Shown: positions 16,714 through 25,206 of the stretch, piece after piece
Layout: each line of letters begins with the position of its first letter
How positions within the stretch are numbered: the first letter of the stretch is position 1
Assembly (NCBI GenBank): GCA_963710675.1
Contig: CAVQBE010000014.1
Coordinates: 1-64,000 of the forward strand
Origin: JACCZX01 sp963710675
Lineage (GTDB): Bacteria > Pseudomonadota > Gammaproteobacteria > Burkholderiales > Burkholderiaceae_F
Direction of reading: 5' to 3'
Length of the DNA stretch: 64,000 nucleotides
Notes under the pieces: model-generated
The model's input: only the letters and a program-made list of their open reading frames with translations
Database searches by the model: none
What the model was told of the DNA's origin: nothing
Translations under genes and position numbers: made by a program

Positions 16714-17454
16714 TCAAGCGTGGTGCATCCGTCTCATCGTGCCAAGGACAGGGCTGTCCTGTCGCAACAGGCGGAACGCCTGGACGGCGCTCTGCAGACT
16801 GAGCCCGTGAGGCGCAAGGCGAACGGTCACACGCGAACGATTCGCAGCGCCCGATAGTGCGGCGCCAGTCAGCAGAAAGGCGAGCGAATTGCATGGAAGC
16901 TCGGCATCGCCTGCGGCGGAATCTTGCGTCATGCTGACCAGCGGCTCCGTACTAGCGGGAGCAGCGATCAGCCCAGTGCGCAGGACGAAATAGTTGACGC
17001 CGCTTGCGGCTATCACTTCATCGGCCGCAAGTTTCAGGTCGCGCCACCGAGTCTCCGCCCAAGTGGTAGCGCCGGTGCGTTTATCCGATCCGCTGTAGCC
17101 CACCGAAATCCATCGACCAGGAAGACCGGAGCGCTTGGCGAGCTCGAGGCAGTCTGACAGGCCGTCAACTTCAAGTTGCCATGCGCCGGGCGACAAGCCT
17201 CTTCGATTCCCGCCGGCGAGGTAGATCACATGCGCCGCGCGCTCAATCAAGGGAGCAAGCGTGTGTGGCTGCTCCACGTTGGCGAACGCAATTTCGGCGC
17301 GTGCCAACGACGGTGCGGGCGCGAGCCGATCCGCGCTTCGCACGCAGGCAATCACCGGTACCGACGCGTTACACAGGTAGCGCAGAACATAACGGCCCGT
17401 CCGTCCGCTTGCACCGACGAGAAGAATCGAATCCCTGACGCTCGTTGTTCCCAT
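16714..17454 (-). CDS. NAD(P)-binding atypical SDR (NmrA/NAD(P)H-binding type)
   Basis: The Rossmann nucleotide motif is at the N terminus: SILLVGASGRTGRYVLRYLC. Later segments AAHVIYLAGGNRR, WISVGYSGSD, VNYFVLRTGLIA and a variable C-terminal region fit the atypical SDR-a5 fold of ~245 residues. These proteins bind NAD(P)H and act as reductases, epimerases or redox sensors. The start at 17,454 (MGTTSVRDSILLVGAS) fits the family; an in-frame extension upstream would add a repetitive SRTHG tract encoded by a 15 bp tandem repeat and is not credible. It is divergent from the hybrid kinase. Confidence 0.75.
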   Translation of the reverse strand: MGTTSVRDSILLVGASGRTGRYVLRYLCNASVPVIACVRSADRLAPAPSLARAEIAFANVEQPHTLAPLIERAAHVIYLAGGNRRGLSPGAWQLEVDGLSDCLELAKRSGLPGRWISVGYSGSDKRTGATTWAETRWRDLKLAADEVIAASGVNYFVLRTGLIAAPASTEPLVSMTQDSAAGDAELPCNSLAFLLTGAALSGAANRSRVTVRLAPHGLSLQSAVQAFRLLRQDSPVLGTMRRMHHA

Positions 17455-17549
17455 ACTGCGAATCGACGGGCCGTCGATATCTCGTGCGATGCATTCCAGG
17501 CAATGGACTGCGTAATGATCGAACGTCTGCGACGCGTCTGCGACCCCGC

Positions 17550-17594
17550 GCGTCCGCGCCCCATGCGTCCGCGACCCGTGCGTCCGCGACCCGT
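17550..17594. repeat. Three 15 bp tandem repeats
   Basis: The units gcgtccgcgccccat, gcgtccgcgacccgt and gcgtccgcgacccgt follow one another directly. They lie between the divergent SDR and kinase genes, upstream of both coding starts. No protein reading across them is convincing. Confidence 0.7.
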
Positions 17595-17838
17595 TGATGT
17601 GGGATTCGTTCGAGATGCAATGCGGAGGCTGAGTGCGCCCCGCCAAATAAGAAGAGCCCTAGCAAGGGCCCCTTCAATTCACTTAGCAAAGCAGTTCAAC
17701 CACCTTCAAGCGGCTCTACCGTATAGAGGTGACCCAAAACAAAAAAGGGTGGCCACGCAGCGGCTATTCGTTGTTTGGTGCGTCTTGGTAGGGGCCTACG
17801 CTGCCGCGCACCTTGGCCGCAAAAGAAATGGGGATCTT

Positions 17839-19716
17839 GTGGACCAATCTCAGCTGATTGCACTCGCAGTCGAGCAGACGCGCGACTACGCGCTCCTTGT
17901 TCTCGACCCCGCCGGAAACGTCCTTACGTGGAATACGGGCGCGGCGAACATGACGGGTTACAGGCCGGAGGAGATCCTTGGCCGCCATTTTTCTGTTTTC
18001 TACACTCATGATTCGGTACAGCGCGGTTGGCCGGCACACGAGCTCAAAGTTGCAGCTGCCGAGGGGCGCTTTGAAGATGAAGATTGGCGCGTGTCCAAAG
18101 ACGGCTCGCGGTTCTGGGCCAACGTCGTTATCACCGCCATCCGTGACAGCAACGGGAAGCTCGTCGGTTTTTCGAAGGTCACACGCAACCTTACCGAACG
18201 CAAGGAGCATGAAGAGGCACTGGCGCAGAGCGAAGAGCGCTTTCGTCTGCTTGTCGAAAGCGTTCAGGACTACGCTATTTTCATGCTCGATCCGCAAGGT
18301 CTCATTTCAAGCTGGAACTGGGGCGCGCAATGCATCATCGGCTACCGGGCGATTGAGGTAATCGGGAAGCACTTCTCCCGGTTCTTTACTGACGAAGACT
18401 TGCAAGCACACAAGCCGTGGGAGGAGCTTGCAACGGCGCGCGAACTTGGCCGCTTCGAGGGCGAAGGATGGCGCTTGCGAAATGACGGCTCGCGTTTCTG
18501 GGCTCGAGCCGTTGTGACTGCACTTTACGATTCGGCTGGGGAACTGCGTGGCTTTGCGAAAGTCACGCAGGATTTATCCGATCGGCGGCACACACAGGCG
18601 CTTGAAGCAGCGGCGCGCAATGTCAACGAGTTCATCGCGGTACTCGAACACGAAATCCGCAATCCACTTGCGCCGATTCAGACGGCGATACAGATCATCG
18701 AGAGCACACCGAAAACCGCGCCCGAACGTGATCGGATGTACGAGATCATTCGTCGCCAAGCATCTCAGCTTCGCCGCATCGCTGATGACATGTTTGACAT
18801 CACGCACGTCGCACACAGCGAAATGGTCACCGAATGCAAGCTTCTGGATTTATCAAAGATCGCTAACGAAGCTATGGAGGCCATCGCGCTCGACGCTGCA
18901 TGCAAGCACCATCGGTTTGAACTAAATCTCGCCTCTGAGCCATTGCTCGTGGAAGGCGATGCTCATCGCCTGTCACAGCTGATGACTAACCTTCTAACGA
19001 ACGCGTGCACGTACACGCCGGCCGGCGGGCATATCTCTGTTACCACGAAGGCGGGCGGCATATATGCGGAAGTCGCAGTCAAGGACAACGGTTACGGTAT
19101 TGAACCGGCTGCTCTGGATCAGATCTTCGAAATGTTCGTACAGCGAACCCCGGTTATCGAACGAGTCGGCGGAGGTTTAGGCATCGGCCTCGCGCTGTCC
19201 CGCAGGATCGCGGAGCTGCACAAAGGCGCGTTGGTGGCTGAAAGTGACGGCCCGAATAAAGGCAGCGTGTTTACTTTCCGCATGCCGCTCGCGACGCAGG
19301 TGAATGTGGCGTCGCCAAGCGTCGCGCCGCTCGCGCCGCTCCCGGAGAGCCTGCGGATTTTGATTGTTGACGACAATGCTGACGCGGCAGCGACACTGGA
19401 CATGCTCTTGACCCCGCTTGGATATGAGACGTGCGTGGTTGGGACTGGAATGGAAGCTCTGCAGAGCGTGCAGGAGTTCAAGCCAAACGTAGTCTTGCTT
19501 GATATCGGCCTCCCTGGTATCGACGGCTATCAGGTTGCGCGAAGGCTGCGTGCGATGAAGCAGAGTCAGCCGATGCAAATTGTGGCAGTGACCGGCTACG
19601 GACAAGAAGCAGACAAACAAAAATCGCTTGAGGTGGGAATCGACGTGCACTTGGTGAAACCCGTCGATGCTGCCGAGTTGAAAAGTGCTCTTGCCGGCGG
19701 TGCGACATTGCATTGA
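17839..19716 (+). CDS. PAS-PAS hybrid sensor histidine kinase with C-terminal receiver
   Basis: From GTG 17,839 the product is ~625 residues. PAS domain 1 (about 10-115) contains LDPAGNVLTWNTGAANMTGY; PAS domain 2 (about 135-245) repeats the plan with LDPQGLISSWNWGAQCIIGY. The HisKA phospho-acceptor is His271 in LEHEIRNPLAPIQ; HATPase motifs are LLTNACTYTPAGG, VKDNGYGIEP and GGGLGIGLALSRRIAELH. The receiver has DDNADAA and the phospho-acceptor Asp555 in VVLLDIGLPGIDGY. No membrane helix after this start, so it senses a cytoplasmic signal. An upstream open extension exists but is unlikely; GTG 17,839 is preceded by a purine-rich tract (agaaatgggga). Confidence 0.85.
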   Translation: MDQSQLIALAVEQTRDYALLVLDPAGNVLTWNTGAANMTGYRPEEILGRHFSVFYTHDSVQRGWPAHELKVAAAEGRFEDEDWRVSKDGSRFWANVVITAIRDSNGKLVGFSKVTRNLTERKEHEEALAQSEERFRLLVESVQDYAIFMLDPQGLISSWNWGAQCIIGYRAIEVIGKHFSRFFTDEDLQAHKPWEELATARELGRFEGEGWRLRNDGSRFWARAVVTALYDSAGELRGFAKVTQDLSDRRHTQALEAAARNVNEFIAVLEHEIRNPLAPIQTAIQIIESTPKTAPERDRMYEIIRRQASQLRRIADDMFDITHVAHSEMVTECKLLDLSKIANEAMEAIALDAACKHHRFELNLASEPLLVEGDAHRLSQLMTNLLTNACTYTPAGGHISVTTKAGGIYAEVAVKDNGYGIEPAALDQIFEMFVQRTPVIERVGGGLGIGLALSRRIAELHKGALVAESDGPNKGSVFTFRMPLATQVNVASPSVAPLAPLPESLRILIVDDNADAAATLDMLLTPLGYETCVVGTGMEALQSVQEFKPNVVLLDIGLPGIDGYQVARRLRAMKQSQPMQIVAVTGYGQEADKQKSLEVGIDVHLVKPVDAAELKSALAGGATLH

Positions 19717-19774
19717 GAAAGCGGGGCCGCGGAAGATCGCTAAATGCTGTTGTCGCGCAGTCGTCGGCAGCGAC

Positions 19775-19990
19775 CTACGCTGGAATGTTCGCCAAGTCCG
19801 TCTCTGAAGGAAATCTTCCGGTCTCGTAGCGCGAAAACGCAACCTGGCCGTTGACGACGATGTCGAACTGGCCGGTGCGTCCGGGCTGTATGTCCACTGG
19901 ACCACGCCCGCGCGTATCAAACCACGCCTTCACACGGAGGGCATCGGGTTTGTAGTTTCAGGCCGCGCAGTAATGGATAACGATTGCCAT
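19775..19990 (-). CDS. SelW-like (Rdx family) selenoprotein with in-frame UGA for Sec11
   Basis: Reading leftwards from ATG 19,990, preceded by GAGGAAGG, the frame gives MAIVIHYCAA, a TGA at 19,958-19,960, then NYKPDALRVKAWFDTRGRGP, VDIQPGRTGQFDIVVNGQVA and FSRYETGRFPSETDLANIPA, ending TAG at 19,775. With the TGA read as selenocysteine this is a 71-residue thioredoxin-like Rdx protein: beta-strand, CxxU redox motif (Cys8, Sec11), NYKP after it (GYKP in SelW), the F-(D/E)-(V/I) strand and the closing FSRYETGRFP block. The family is known to use CxxU or CxxC. A stem-loop directly after the UGA fits a bacterial SECIS. Conservation on both sides of the TGA argues against a pseudogene. Confidence 0.8.
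19919..19951 (-). promoter_or_regulatory. Putative bacterial SECIS hairpin after the UGA
   Basis: Counting from the U of UGA as 1, AAACC at 10-14 pairs with GGUUU at 38-42, and an inner helix pairs GCC (19-21) and UC (23-24) with GA (30-31) and GGC (33-35), one mismatch. The apical loop is CGUGU with its first G at position 26. Bacterial SECIS elements sit in the coding region just downstream of UGA with a conserved loop G about 16-37 nt away, so position and shape fit. Confidence 0.55.
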
Positions 19991-20205
19991 AACCTTCCTC
20001 ATCTTCGCTGAACAGAACATCTGCTCTCGAGCGATTGTGACGCCGGGTTGCGACGTCCGCAATTGGCCGAGCGGCGACACCGGGACGCGATCATGGTGCG
20101 CAGCGAGGTCGATGTCGCATTGTCATCAATTGCACTGCTTTTCCTCAGAACCGGGCTGGTATGAACGGAGAAGAATCCACTTCGTTTTGTAAACCGGAAC
20201 GGACA
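19991..20205. other. Leader region of the selenoprotein gene
   Basis: No coding frame with recognisable content. The promoter of the minus-strand selenoprotein gene should lie here. I see no strong boxes. Confidence 0.3.
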
Positions 20206-20376
20206 ATGAACTCGGATCGACTGACGTGCATTCACCTGGAAGTTGCGATTAACCGCTCAACAACCAACCCGCATGATTCTGCAGAGGACGCAGCGTTGCG
20301 GACCCAGGTGGCGGCCCAGTGCGCGGCCATGACCGCCGTGGGCGCGACGGTGGATGTTCCGAACGAGATGCCTTAG
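20206..20376 (+). CDS. Small hypothetical protein
   Basis: A 56-codon frame (MNSDRLTCIHLEVAINRSTT and onward to VGATVDVPNEMP) with ordinary composition but only a weak purine tract before the ATG. An alternative in-frame start at 20,161 exists. No domain recognised. It may be a real small protein or chance. Confidence 0.25.
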   Translation: MNSDRLTCIHLEVAINRSTTNPHDSAEDAALRTQVAAQCAAMTAVGATVDVPNEMP

Positions 20377-20472
20377 GCCTTACGTAGGAACTAAAAATCG
20401 CTTCGGGCAAGTAACGGCCGGCGCCGCGACCCGGCAGCAGGCCGCTGACACGGTTCTAAGAGGCTGCACTGC

Positions 20473-20766
20473 ATGAGCGATGATCAGCAACTGAGCGACA
20501 ACATGTCAGCATTGCGCATGCTCGGCGAGATGGGAATTATCGACCCACTGTCATCGGCCTTCGGTGTAGCCCGCCTTTATCTACATAAAGGTTTGGACGC
20601 GATGACTCAGGAGCAGCGGATTGTCTTCGATCAACAGGTGGCGCCCATACTGCTGCACAAGTGCGGGCGCTGCGACGATTACGTTCAAGTCAGCACGCTG
20701 CCGGACGCGTACGAACACGGTTCAATGCTTTGTAGCCGCCACCTCCCCCAGCGCAAGGGCGACTAA
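20473..20766 (+). CDS. Small hypothetical protein with a CxxC...CxxH putative metal site
   Basis: The 97-residue product is mostly helical at first (NMSALRMLGEMGIIDPLSSA, RLYLHKGLDAMTQEQRIVFD). It ends with LLHKCGRCDDYVQVSTLP and GSMLCSRHLPQ, a CxxC followed by CxxH spacing that could bind zinc. The start at 20,473 follows no strong ribosome-binding site but agrees with coding composition. A diverged fragment of the same gene lies at 9,971. I do not recognise the family. Confidence 0.55.
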   Translation: MSDDQQLSDNMSALRMLGEMGIIDPLSSAFGVARLYLHKGLDAMTQEQRIVFDQQVAPILLHKCGRCDDYVQVSTLPDAYEHGSMLCSRHLPQRKGD

Positions 20767-20804
20767 TCCGGCTCGAAGCCGACAATCTCCTCGATTGAGC
20801 GCCG

Positions 20805-21377
20805 TCAGCCTTGCCGCGATCTCCGGCTGGCGCCCAGCGCAAGGAGGCCCGCGCACAGTAGCGCTAGGCCGCCAGGTGTGGGCACCTGCGAAGGATTCAC
20901 GTCGATCAATGCCGTCACAAAACCAAAGTTGTCACCGAAATTGCTATCCCAGTAAGCGAGATACAGCCGGCCCGTCTCATTGATGACAGCGTCGAAACTC
21001 GTGCCGAGGAGGAACCAGTCACCTGCGTCGATGCGACCTACCAAGGCACCGAAGCGGAACGTTTCGCCATCCTGCGAATGAAGGCCGAAGTCGCCTGTTG
21101 GCTGGCAGGGCGCCGGGCTCAATGCGTCCAGTCCGTTTGCATTCGATATCCGGTTGGCTGCGCCAGCACTCCAGCAGTCCAGAGGATCCACGATCGAAAC
21201 CAGACGGTTCCCCGCCGCGAGATCGAGTCCGCTGTCGACCGCAACGCCGCCCGACGAACTGTTCTGGTTGGCGAAAATGTCCACCGAGATAGGCGCCGCG
21301 ACGGCAGTCGAGCTGAAGCCGACTGCAAACGTGAGTGCGAGTGCGAGCACGGGGCTTACGAAGCGCTTGGCGGACAT
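20805..21377 (-). CDS. PEP-CTERM-type exported protein (VPTPGG variant)
   Basis: The 190-residue precursor has an N-terminal signal peptide (FVSPVLALALTFAVGFSSTA then AVAA). A beta-rich body includes a Cys pair (DCWSAG and APCQPTGDF). The C terminus reads VPTPGGLALLCAGLLALGAS then RRSRQG: the proline-containing motif, hydrophobic helix and basic tail of PEP-CTERM sorting signals, with PTP instead of PEP. Such proteins are processed by exosortase and exported, often linked to exopolysaccharide. AGGAGAGC upstream supports the start at 21,377. The exosortase is not in this window. Confidence 0.75.
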   Translation of the reverse strand: MSAKRFVSPVLALALTFAVGFSSTAVAAPISVDIFANQNSSSGGVAVDSGLDLAAGNRLVSIVDPLDCWSAGAANRISNANGLDALSPAPCQPTGDFGLHSQDGETFRFGALVGRIDAGDWFLLGTSFDAVINETGRLYLAYWDSNFGDNFGFVTALIDVNPSQVPTPGGLALLCAGLLALGASRRSRQG

Positions 21378-21718
21378 GATTGCTCTCCTTTCAAACCTGC
21401 GGAACGCGTCGAGCTAGCACGCTAAGAAGGGCAGCAAAGCAAAGTCTGGACCGAACGTCACGCCACATCGGCCTCTCAGAAAAAACAAAGACTTGGCCAC
21501 CCAATGTCTCCGCGTGTCCGGATCACTGTAAGGTGCGCCGACGTGCCCGTCGCGGCAATGACCGCTACCCAACATCGATGTTAGCTACTGTCGCGCGGAT
21601 AGGGATGGCGGGCTGACGGCTTGCAACTCCGCGCTGCAGAAAAGGTCGGGCGCATAAAATTTGGAACAGTGCGATCAGGCCCTGAAAGTTAGAGCACACC
21701 TTCGCGAAGGAGACCCTT
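21378..21718. other. 340 bp intergenic region
   Basis: Holds the promoter of the minus-strand PEP-CTERM gene and possibly that of the DUF1330 gene. No coding frame, repeat or hairpin stands out. Confidence 0.35.
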
Positions 21719-22009
21719 TTGCCCGCGTACCTCGTGGTAGAGCACATCATCACCGACGCAGTGCGATTTAAACGGACCAAGGTCGCACCAATGATCGCTA
21801 AACATGGCGGCCGGTATCTAACGAAAGGCGGCGGCCACAAATTTCCGGAGGGTGGTCATTGGAAACCCGAGCGGGTCGTGATCATCGAGTTTCCCGACAT
21901 GCAATCGCTCGACAATTGGTACACCTCGCCTGAGTATCAGCCGCTGATCGCACTCCGCAAACAGTGCACCAGCGATCTCGACATGCTGATCACCCTCGAA
22001 GGTCTGTAA
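21719..22009 (+). CDS. DUF1330 protein
   Basis: The 96-residue product shows the DUF1330 dimeric alpha/beta-barrel pattern: MPAYLVVEHIITDAVRFKRT, APMIAKHGGRYLTKGGG, ERVVIIEFPDMQSLDNWYTS and PEYQPLIALRKQCTSDLDML. The short blocks GGRYL and W-Y-x-SPEYQPL are characteristic. The start is TTG with GAAGGAGA eight bases upstream. Biochemical role unknown; related ferredoxin-like folds bind small aromatic ligands or act as monooxygenases. Confidence 0.85.
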   Translation: MPAYLVVEHIITDAVRFKRTKVAPMIAKHGGRYLTKGGGHKFPEGGHWKPERVVIIEFPDMQSLDNWYTSPEYQPLIALRKQCTSDLDMLITLEGL

Positions 22010-22037
22010 CGGGTCAAGACGGACAAGACCGCGACAC

Positions 22038-22238
22038 TCATCGGGGTGGAATAAAGCTCTCGAGCGGGACGGCTTCGGTGCGATCAGCGAGGCTGTAGCG
22101 GCGCTTGCCTGAATAAACGATGTAGAGAGCGTCGACGTTTAGTAGGTTCGTTCGTTTGATCACGCCGGAAACCGTACAACGACTACCATGAAATTCCAAC
22201 ATGTCATATTCGATTTTCAGGGCAGGTGGGGAAGCCAA
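22038..22238 (-). CDS. Small hypothetical protein
   Basis: A 66-codon frame, or 54 codons from ATG 22,202, ends VDALYIVYSGKRRYSLADRT and EAVPLESFIPPR. The alternating hydrophobic pattern looks like a small beta barrel, but I see no ribosome-binding site and no known domain. It is divergent from the glucan biosynthesis gene. Confidence 0.3.
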   Translation of the reverse strand: MASPPALKIEYDMLEFHGSRCTVSGVIKRTNLLNVDALYIVYSGKRRYSLADRTEAVPLESFIPPR

Positions 22239-22280
22239 TGGCTACGGGATACCCTTATAAAAGTTTGGGAGGAACGGACG

Positions 22281-23852
22281 TTGGAATCAGAGCTTGCAAT
22301 CACGGGACACATGACCGTGGCGCGCAGGGCGCGCTGGCAGTGGATCGTAAGCGTGCTCGTTGCTGCGCTGATTCCGGTATCGAGCGCACTTGCATTTGGC
22401 TTTGAAGATGTCGTCGCGCGAGCGCGGCAACTGGCTGCGGGACCCTATCAGCCGCCGCCCGAAACGCCGAGTTTTATGCGGGACATTGGGTACGACCAAT
22501 ATCGCGGTATTCGCTACCAGGCGCAGCACAATCTCTGGCGCGATACCCACTCCCGATTTCAGGTCTCGCCGGTAATGCCTGGCAACGTGTACTCACGCAC
22601 GGTGGCGATCAACGAAGTCACCGGACGTGATGTGCGACGCCTCAAGTTTCGCAAGGACCATTTCACTTTTGACGAGGCGGAGCTCAAACAGCGAATTCCA
22701 GATGACCTGGGATACGCAGGCTTCGAGCTGAGTTACTCACTCGGTCAGCCCACCATCGACGACAAGTTTCTCGTGTTCGCCGGCGGCAGCTACTTCCGCG
22801 GCATTGGCAAGGGCGGACAGTGGGGTCTGTCGGTTCGAGGCGCGGCGATCGACACGGGACTCGCCTCGGGCGAGGAGTTCCCCGACTTCATCGAGTTCTG
22901 GCTTGTTCGTCCGCGGCCTCGCGCAAGCCGCATGACCGTGTATGCATTGCTCAACAGTCCGCGCCTCACCGGCGCCTACGAGTTCGTGATCTCGCCCGGC
23001 ACGTCCACCCGTCTTGACGTCAGAGCGGTGCTGTTCACGCGTGATCGAATCGAGCAGCTTGGTATCGCACCTTTGACGAGCATGTATTTCTATGGCGAGA
23101 ACACGCCGCGACCACACGACGCCTGGCGCCCGGAGGTGCACGACTCCGACGGGCTCCTTGTTCAGGATGGCTCGGGCGATTGGATCTGGCAGCCGCTGTT
23201 GAACCCGTCGAAGATAACGTTTCACAATTTTTCAGCAGGCAGCGAGTTCGGGCTGCTGCAACGGGACACGCGCTTCGCATCCTATGAGGATGCGGAAACG
23301 AACTACCACCGCAGGCCGAGCGCGATGGTCCGGCTAGAGCAAGGCTTTGAACCCGGCCGGATTTTGCTGGTGCAGTTACCGACGAGGAACGAGTTCCTGG
23401 ATAACATCGTCGCGTTCTGGTCGCTGCCGGGTCCGGTGGACGGCGGGACAAAGCTCGACCTGAAGTATCGGCTGACGTTCGGTGCTCCGACCATCGCGCA
23501 GACGAAGCTCGGTCGGGTCGTCAATACCTTCGTCGGTCGCGACGTCATCGACGCCACGTCCATGACTGGCCAGTATCGCTTCATCGTCGATTTCACAGGT
23601 GCGCACCTGGACCAGTTGAAGGCGGATGCACCGATCGCCGCGGCGATCAGTTCGCACGAAGGTACAACGATCCTCGAGCATCAGCTCGAGCGCATCGACG
23701 CCACAGGCTTTTGGCGCTTGTCCATTCTCGCGCGGGCCGACACAGACAAGCCGCTCGCGCTGCGCAGTTCGCTGGACCTCAACGGGCGACAGCTGACCGA
23801 GGTGTGGAGCTACGAGCTAGAGCCGAACAACGTGTTGCGGCGAAATGAGTGA
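22281..23852 (+). CDS. opgG: Periplasmic glucan biosynthesis protein OpgG/MdoG family
   Basis: The product (~523 residues) has a signal peptide (WIVSVLVAALIPVSSALAFG) and the OpgG beta-sandwich: FGFEDVVARARQLAAGPYQP, YDQYRGIRYQAQHNLW, GYAGFELSYSLG and KFLVFAGGSYFRGIGKGGQWG, followed by LSVRGAAIDTG and GEEFPDFIEFWLVRP. Later it has SMYFYGENTP and SDGLLVQDGSGDWIWQPL. OpgG makes or branches osmoregulated periplasmic beta-glucans after OpgH. The TTG at 22,281 follows GGGAGGAACG and is preferred; ATG 22,311 is the alternative. OpgD is the close paralogue; lack of a twin-arginine signal favours OpgG. No opgH is adjacent. Confidence 0.88.
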   Translation: MESELAITGHMTVARRARWQWIVSVLVAALIPVSSALAFGFEDVVARARQLAAGPYQPPPETPSFMRDIGYDQYRGIRYQAQHNLWRDTHSRFQVSPVMPGNVYSRTVAINEVTGRDVRRLKFRKDHFTFDEAELKQRIPDDLGYAGFELSYSLGQPTIDDKFLVFAGGSYFRGIGKGGQWGLSVRGAAIDTGLASGEEFPDFIEFWLVRPRPRASRMTVYALLNSPRLTGAYEFVISPGTSTRLDVRAVLFTRDRIEQLGIAPLTSMYFYGENTPRPHDAWRPEVHDSDGLLVQDGSGDWIWQPLLNPSKITFHNFSAGSEFGLLQRDTRFASYEDAETNYHRRPSAMVRLEQGFEPGRILLVQLPTRNEFLDNIVAFWSLPGPVDGGTKLDLKYRLTFGAPTIAQTKLGRVVNTFVGRDVIDATSMTGQYRFIVDFTGAHLDQLKADAPIAAAISSHEGTTILEHQLERIDATGFWRLSILARADTDKPLALRSSLDLNGRQLTEVWSYELEPNNVLRRNE

Positions 23853-23931
23853 GGACGGTGGCGTGTGGGCTAGCTGTCGACCCTAAGGGCTCTCGATAGC
23901 CACGGCAGTTGCCACGCGCAGCGCGACACCG

Positions 23932-25206
23932 TCACGTCCCGCGGAAGCGCTTGAACCGCGTCAGCGCCAAAATTCCTGCAAAGATCAATGCCAAGGTCCC
24001 TGGCTCCGGCACGTCGATCGCAATCACGAGTGGCGTCATCGTCCCAGTGAAGTCTCCCTCCGAGATGAATGTCAGCCCCGTGATAAACGCAGTTACATCA
24101 TTCGGGTCGAGGCCGGCGGCCACTTCGATTCCACGAATTGAAAACCGTTCTACTCCAGCCGCGCCGAAAAAGTATTGAACCCCACCAAGCAAGTCGATGC
24201 CGCTGTCGAGAAAGGCCGCTCCATTCCACAGGAACAGATCAAACATGTTGTCGCCAATTCCTGCCGGCGGCAGAACAGACGCAAATGCCGGATTGCCTGC
24301 TCCGATGGCGTAGTCGTAGCCGACCGCCACAAACGGGTCAATGAACGTCACCGACGTCGGTCCGACGTTGGTGATAGCGAAGTTGTAGACGCCGTTGACA
24401 ACAGTCGGCAGGAAGACGTTTGGCGGTCCACCGCCCTGGAGTGGAGTGAAGTTGAAGAATGACGACGACCTGCGAAGAATATGGGCGTTGTTACCCGTTG
24501 CTAGGAAGACAGCGGGGTCGCCCCTCGTGTCGATCAACTGCACATTGAATACATAGTCGCCGCCAAAGTTCAATACTTGGCCCGACGACAGCACAGCGGG
24601 AATGGTGTAGGAACCGGCATTGGGATTGACCTGAACAGAATGCGTGTTGTCCGCCTGGCCGTTCGCCAAGGTAACGCCCCTGTCGAAGATGTTGATTCGA
24701 ACCGCATCTGCGGCGAAGTTATTCGGGATGGTCCACGAGATCGTCGGCGTGAGGCCCGAACCGGAGATGGTCACATTAACCGGGAATGGCACCGCCGTTT
24801 CCGTGCCAGCCAACGACGGCCCAGCGACCAGGACGGGCGCCTCGTTCGGCCGCTGGAAGCGCAAGGACCACGGCTGCGCAATTCGATTGATAACAAACGC
24901 GGTCGAGTTCCCACAGAAGTTCGGATTCACCGCGAAGGGACCGCACGGACCCTGGGGGTCGGTGAAGCCTGTAGGAGGGTAGCTCGCGCCCAACGTGGTG
25001 CCGAGCGAGCCACCGAGTACGCCGGCGCCGTATTGCAGCCGATCGCCCTGCGAGATACCGATGTTATTCGCGCCACGAATGTCGCGGAACATGTTGACGG
25101 TGCCCGGTGCCAGCTGGATCGGCGCCGCGGCAACGTTGAGAGTCAGAAGAACCGCGCAAATTCCTAATATGGATCGACCCAGCTGAGGCAAATGGCGTTT
25201 CGGCAT
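23932..25206 (-). CDS. PEP-CTERM exported protein
   Basis: The 424-residue precursor has a signal peptide (LGICAVLLTLNVAAAP) and a long beta-rich, Gly/Asn/Thr-rich body with an immunoglobulin-like middle portion (VTISGSGLTPTISWTIPNNF). It ends VPEPGTLALIFAGILALTRF then KRFRGT, a classical PEP-CTERM signal. Two Cys (PQGPCGPF, PNFCGNS) lie close together and may form a disulfide. Family function unknown; such proteins are exosortase substrates on the cell surface. It converges on opgG with 79 bp between. Confidence 0.85.
   Translation of the reverse strand: MPKRHLPQLGRSILGICAVLLTLNVAAAPIQLAPGTVNMFRDIRGANNIGISQGDRLQYGAGVLGGSLGTTLGASYPPTGFTDPQGPCGPFAVNPNFCGNSTAFVINRIAQPWSLRFQRPNEAPVLVAGPSLAGTETAVPFPVNVTISGSGLTPTISWTIPNNFAADAVRINIFDRGVTLANGQADNTHSVQVNPNAGSYTIPAVLSSGQVLNFGGDYVFNVQLIDTRGDPAVFLATGNNAHILRRSSSFFNFTPLQGGGPPNVFLPTVVNGVYNFAITNVGPTSVTFIDPFVAVGYDYAIGAGNPAFASVLPPAGIGDNMFDLFLWNGAAFLDSGIDLLGGVQYFFGAAGVERFSIRGIEVAAGLDPNDVTAFITGLTFISEGDFTGTMTPLVIAIDVPEPGTLALIFAGILALTRFKRFRGT

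Noticed and set aside
17653..17672. Short hairpin (gccct, agca, agggc) with T-rich bases on the minus strand
   Set aside because: Only five base pairs, and it faces away from any gene end; too weak to call a terminator.
17176..17838. N-terminal extension of the hybrid kinase
   Set aside because: It crosses the SDR gene and the 15 bp repeat with low-complexity Arg/Pro-rich sequence; no domain is gained.
19177..19920. A 247-codon minus-strand frame overlapping the selenoprotein
   Set aside because: Shadow of the hybrid kinase in antisense; the selenoprotein frame has the better start signal and family motifs.
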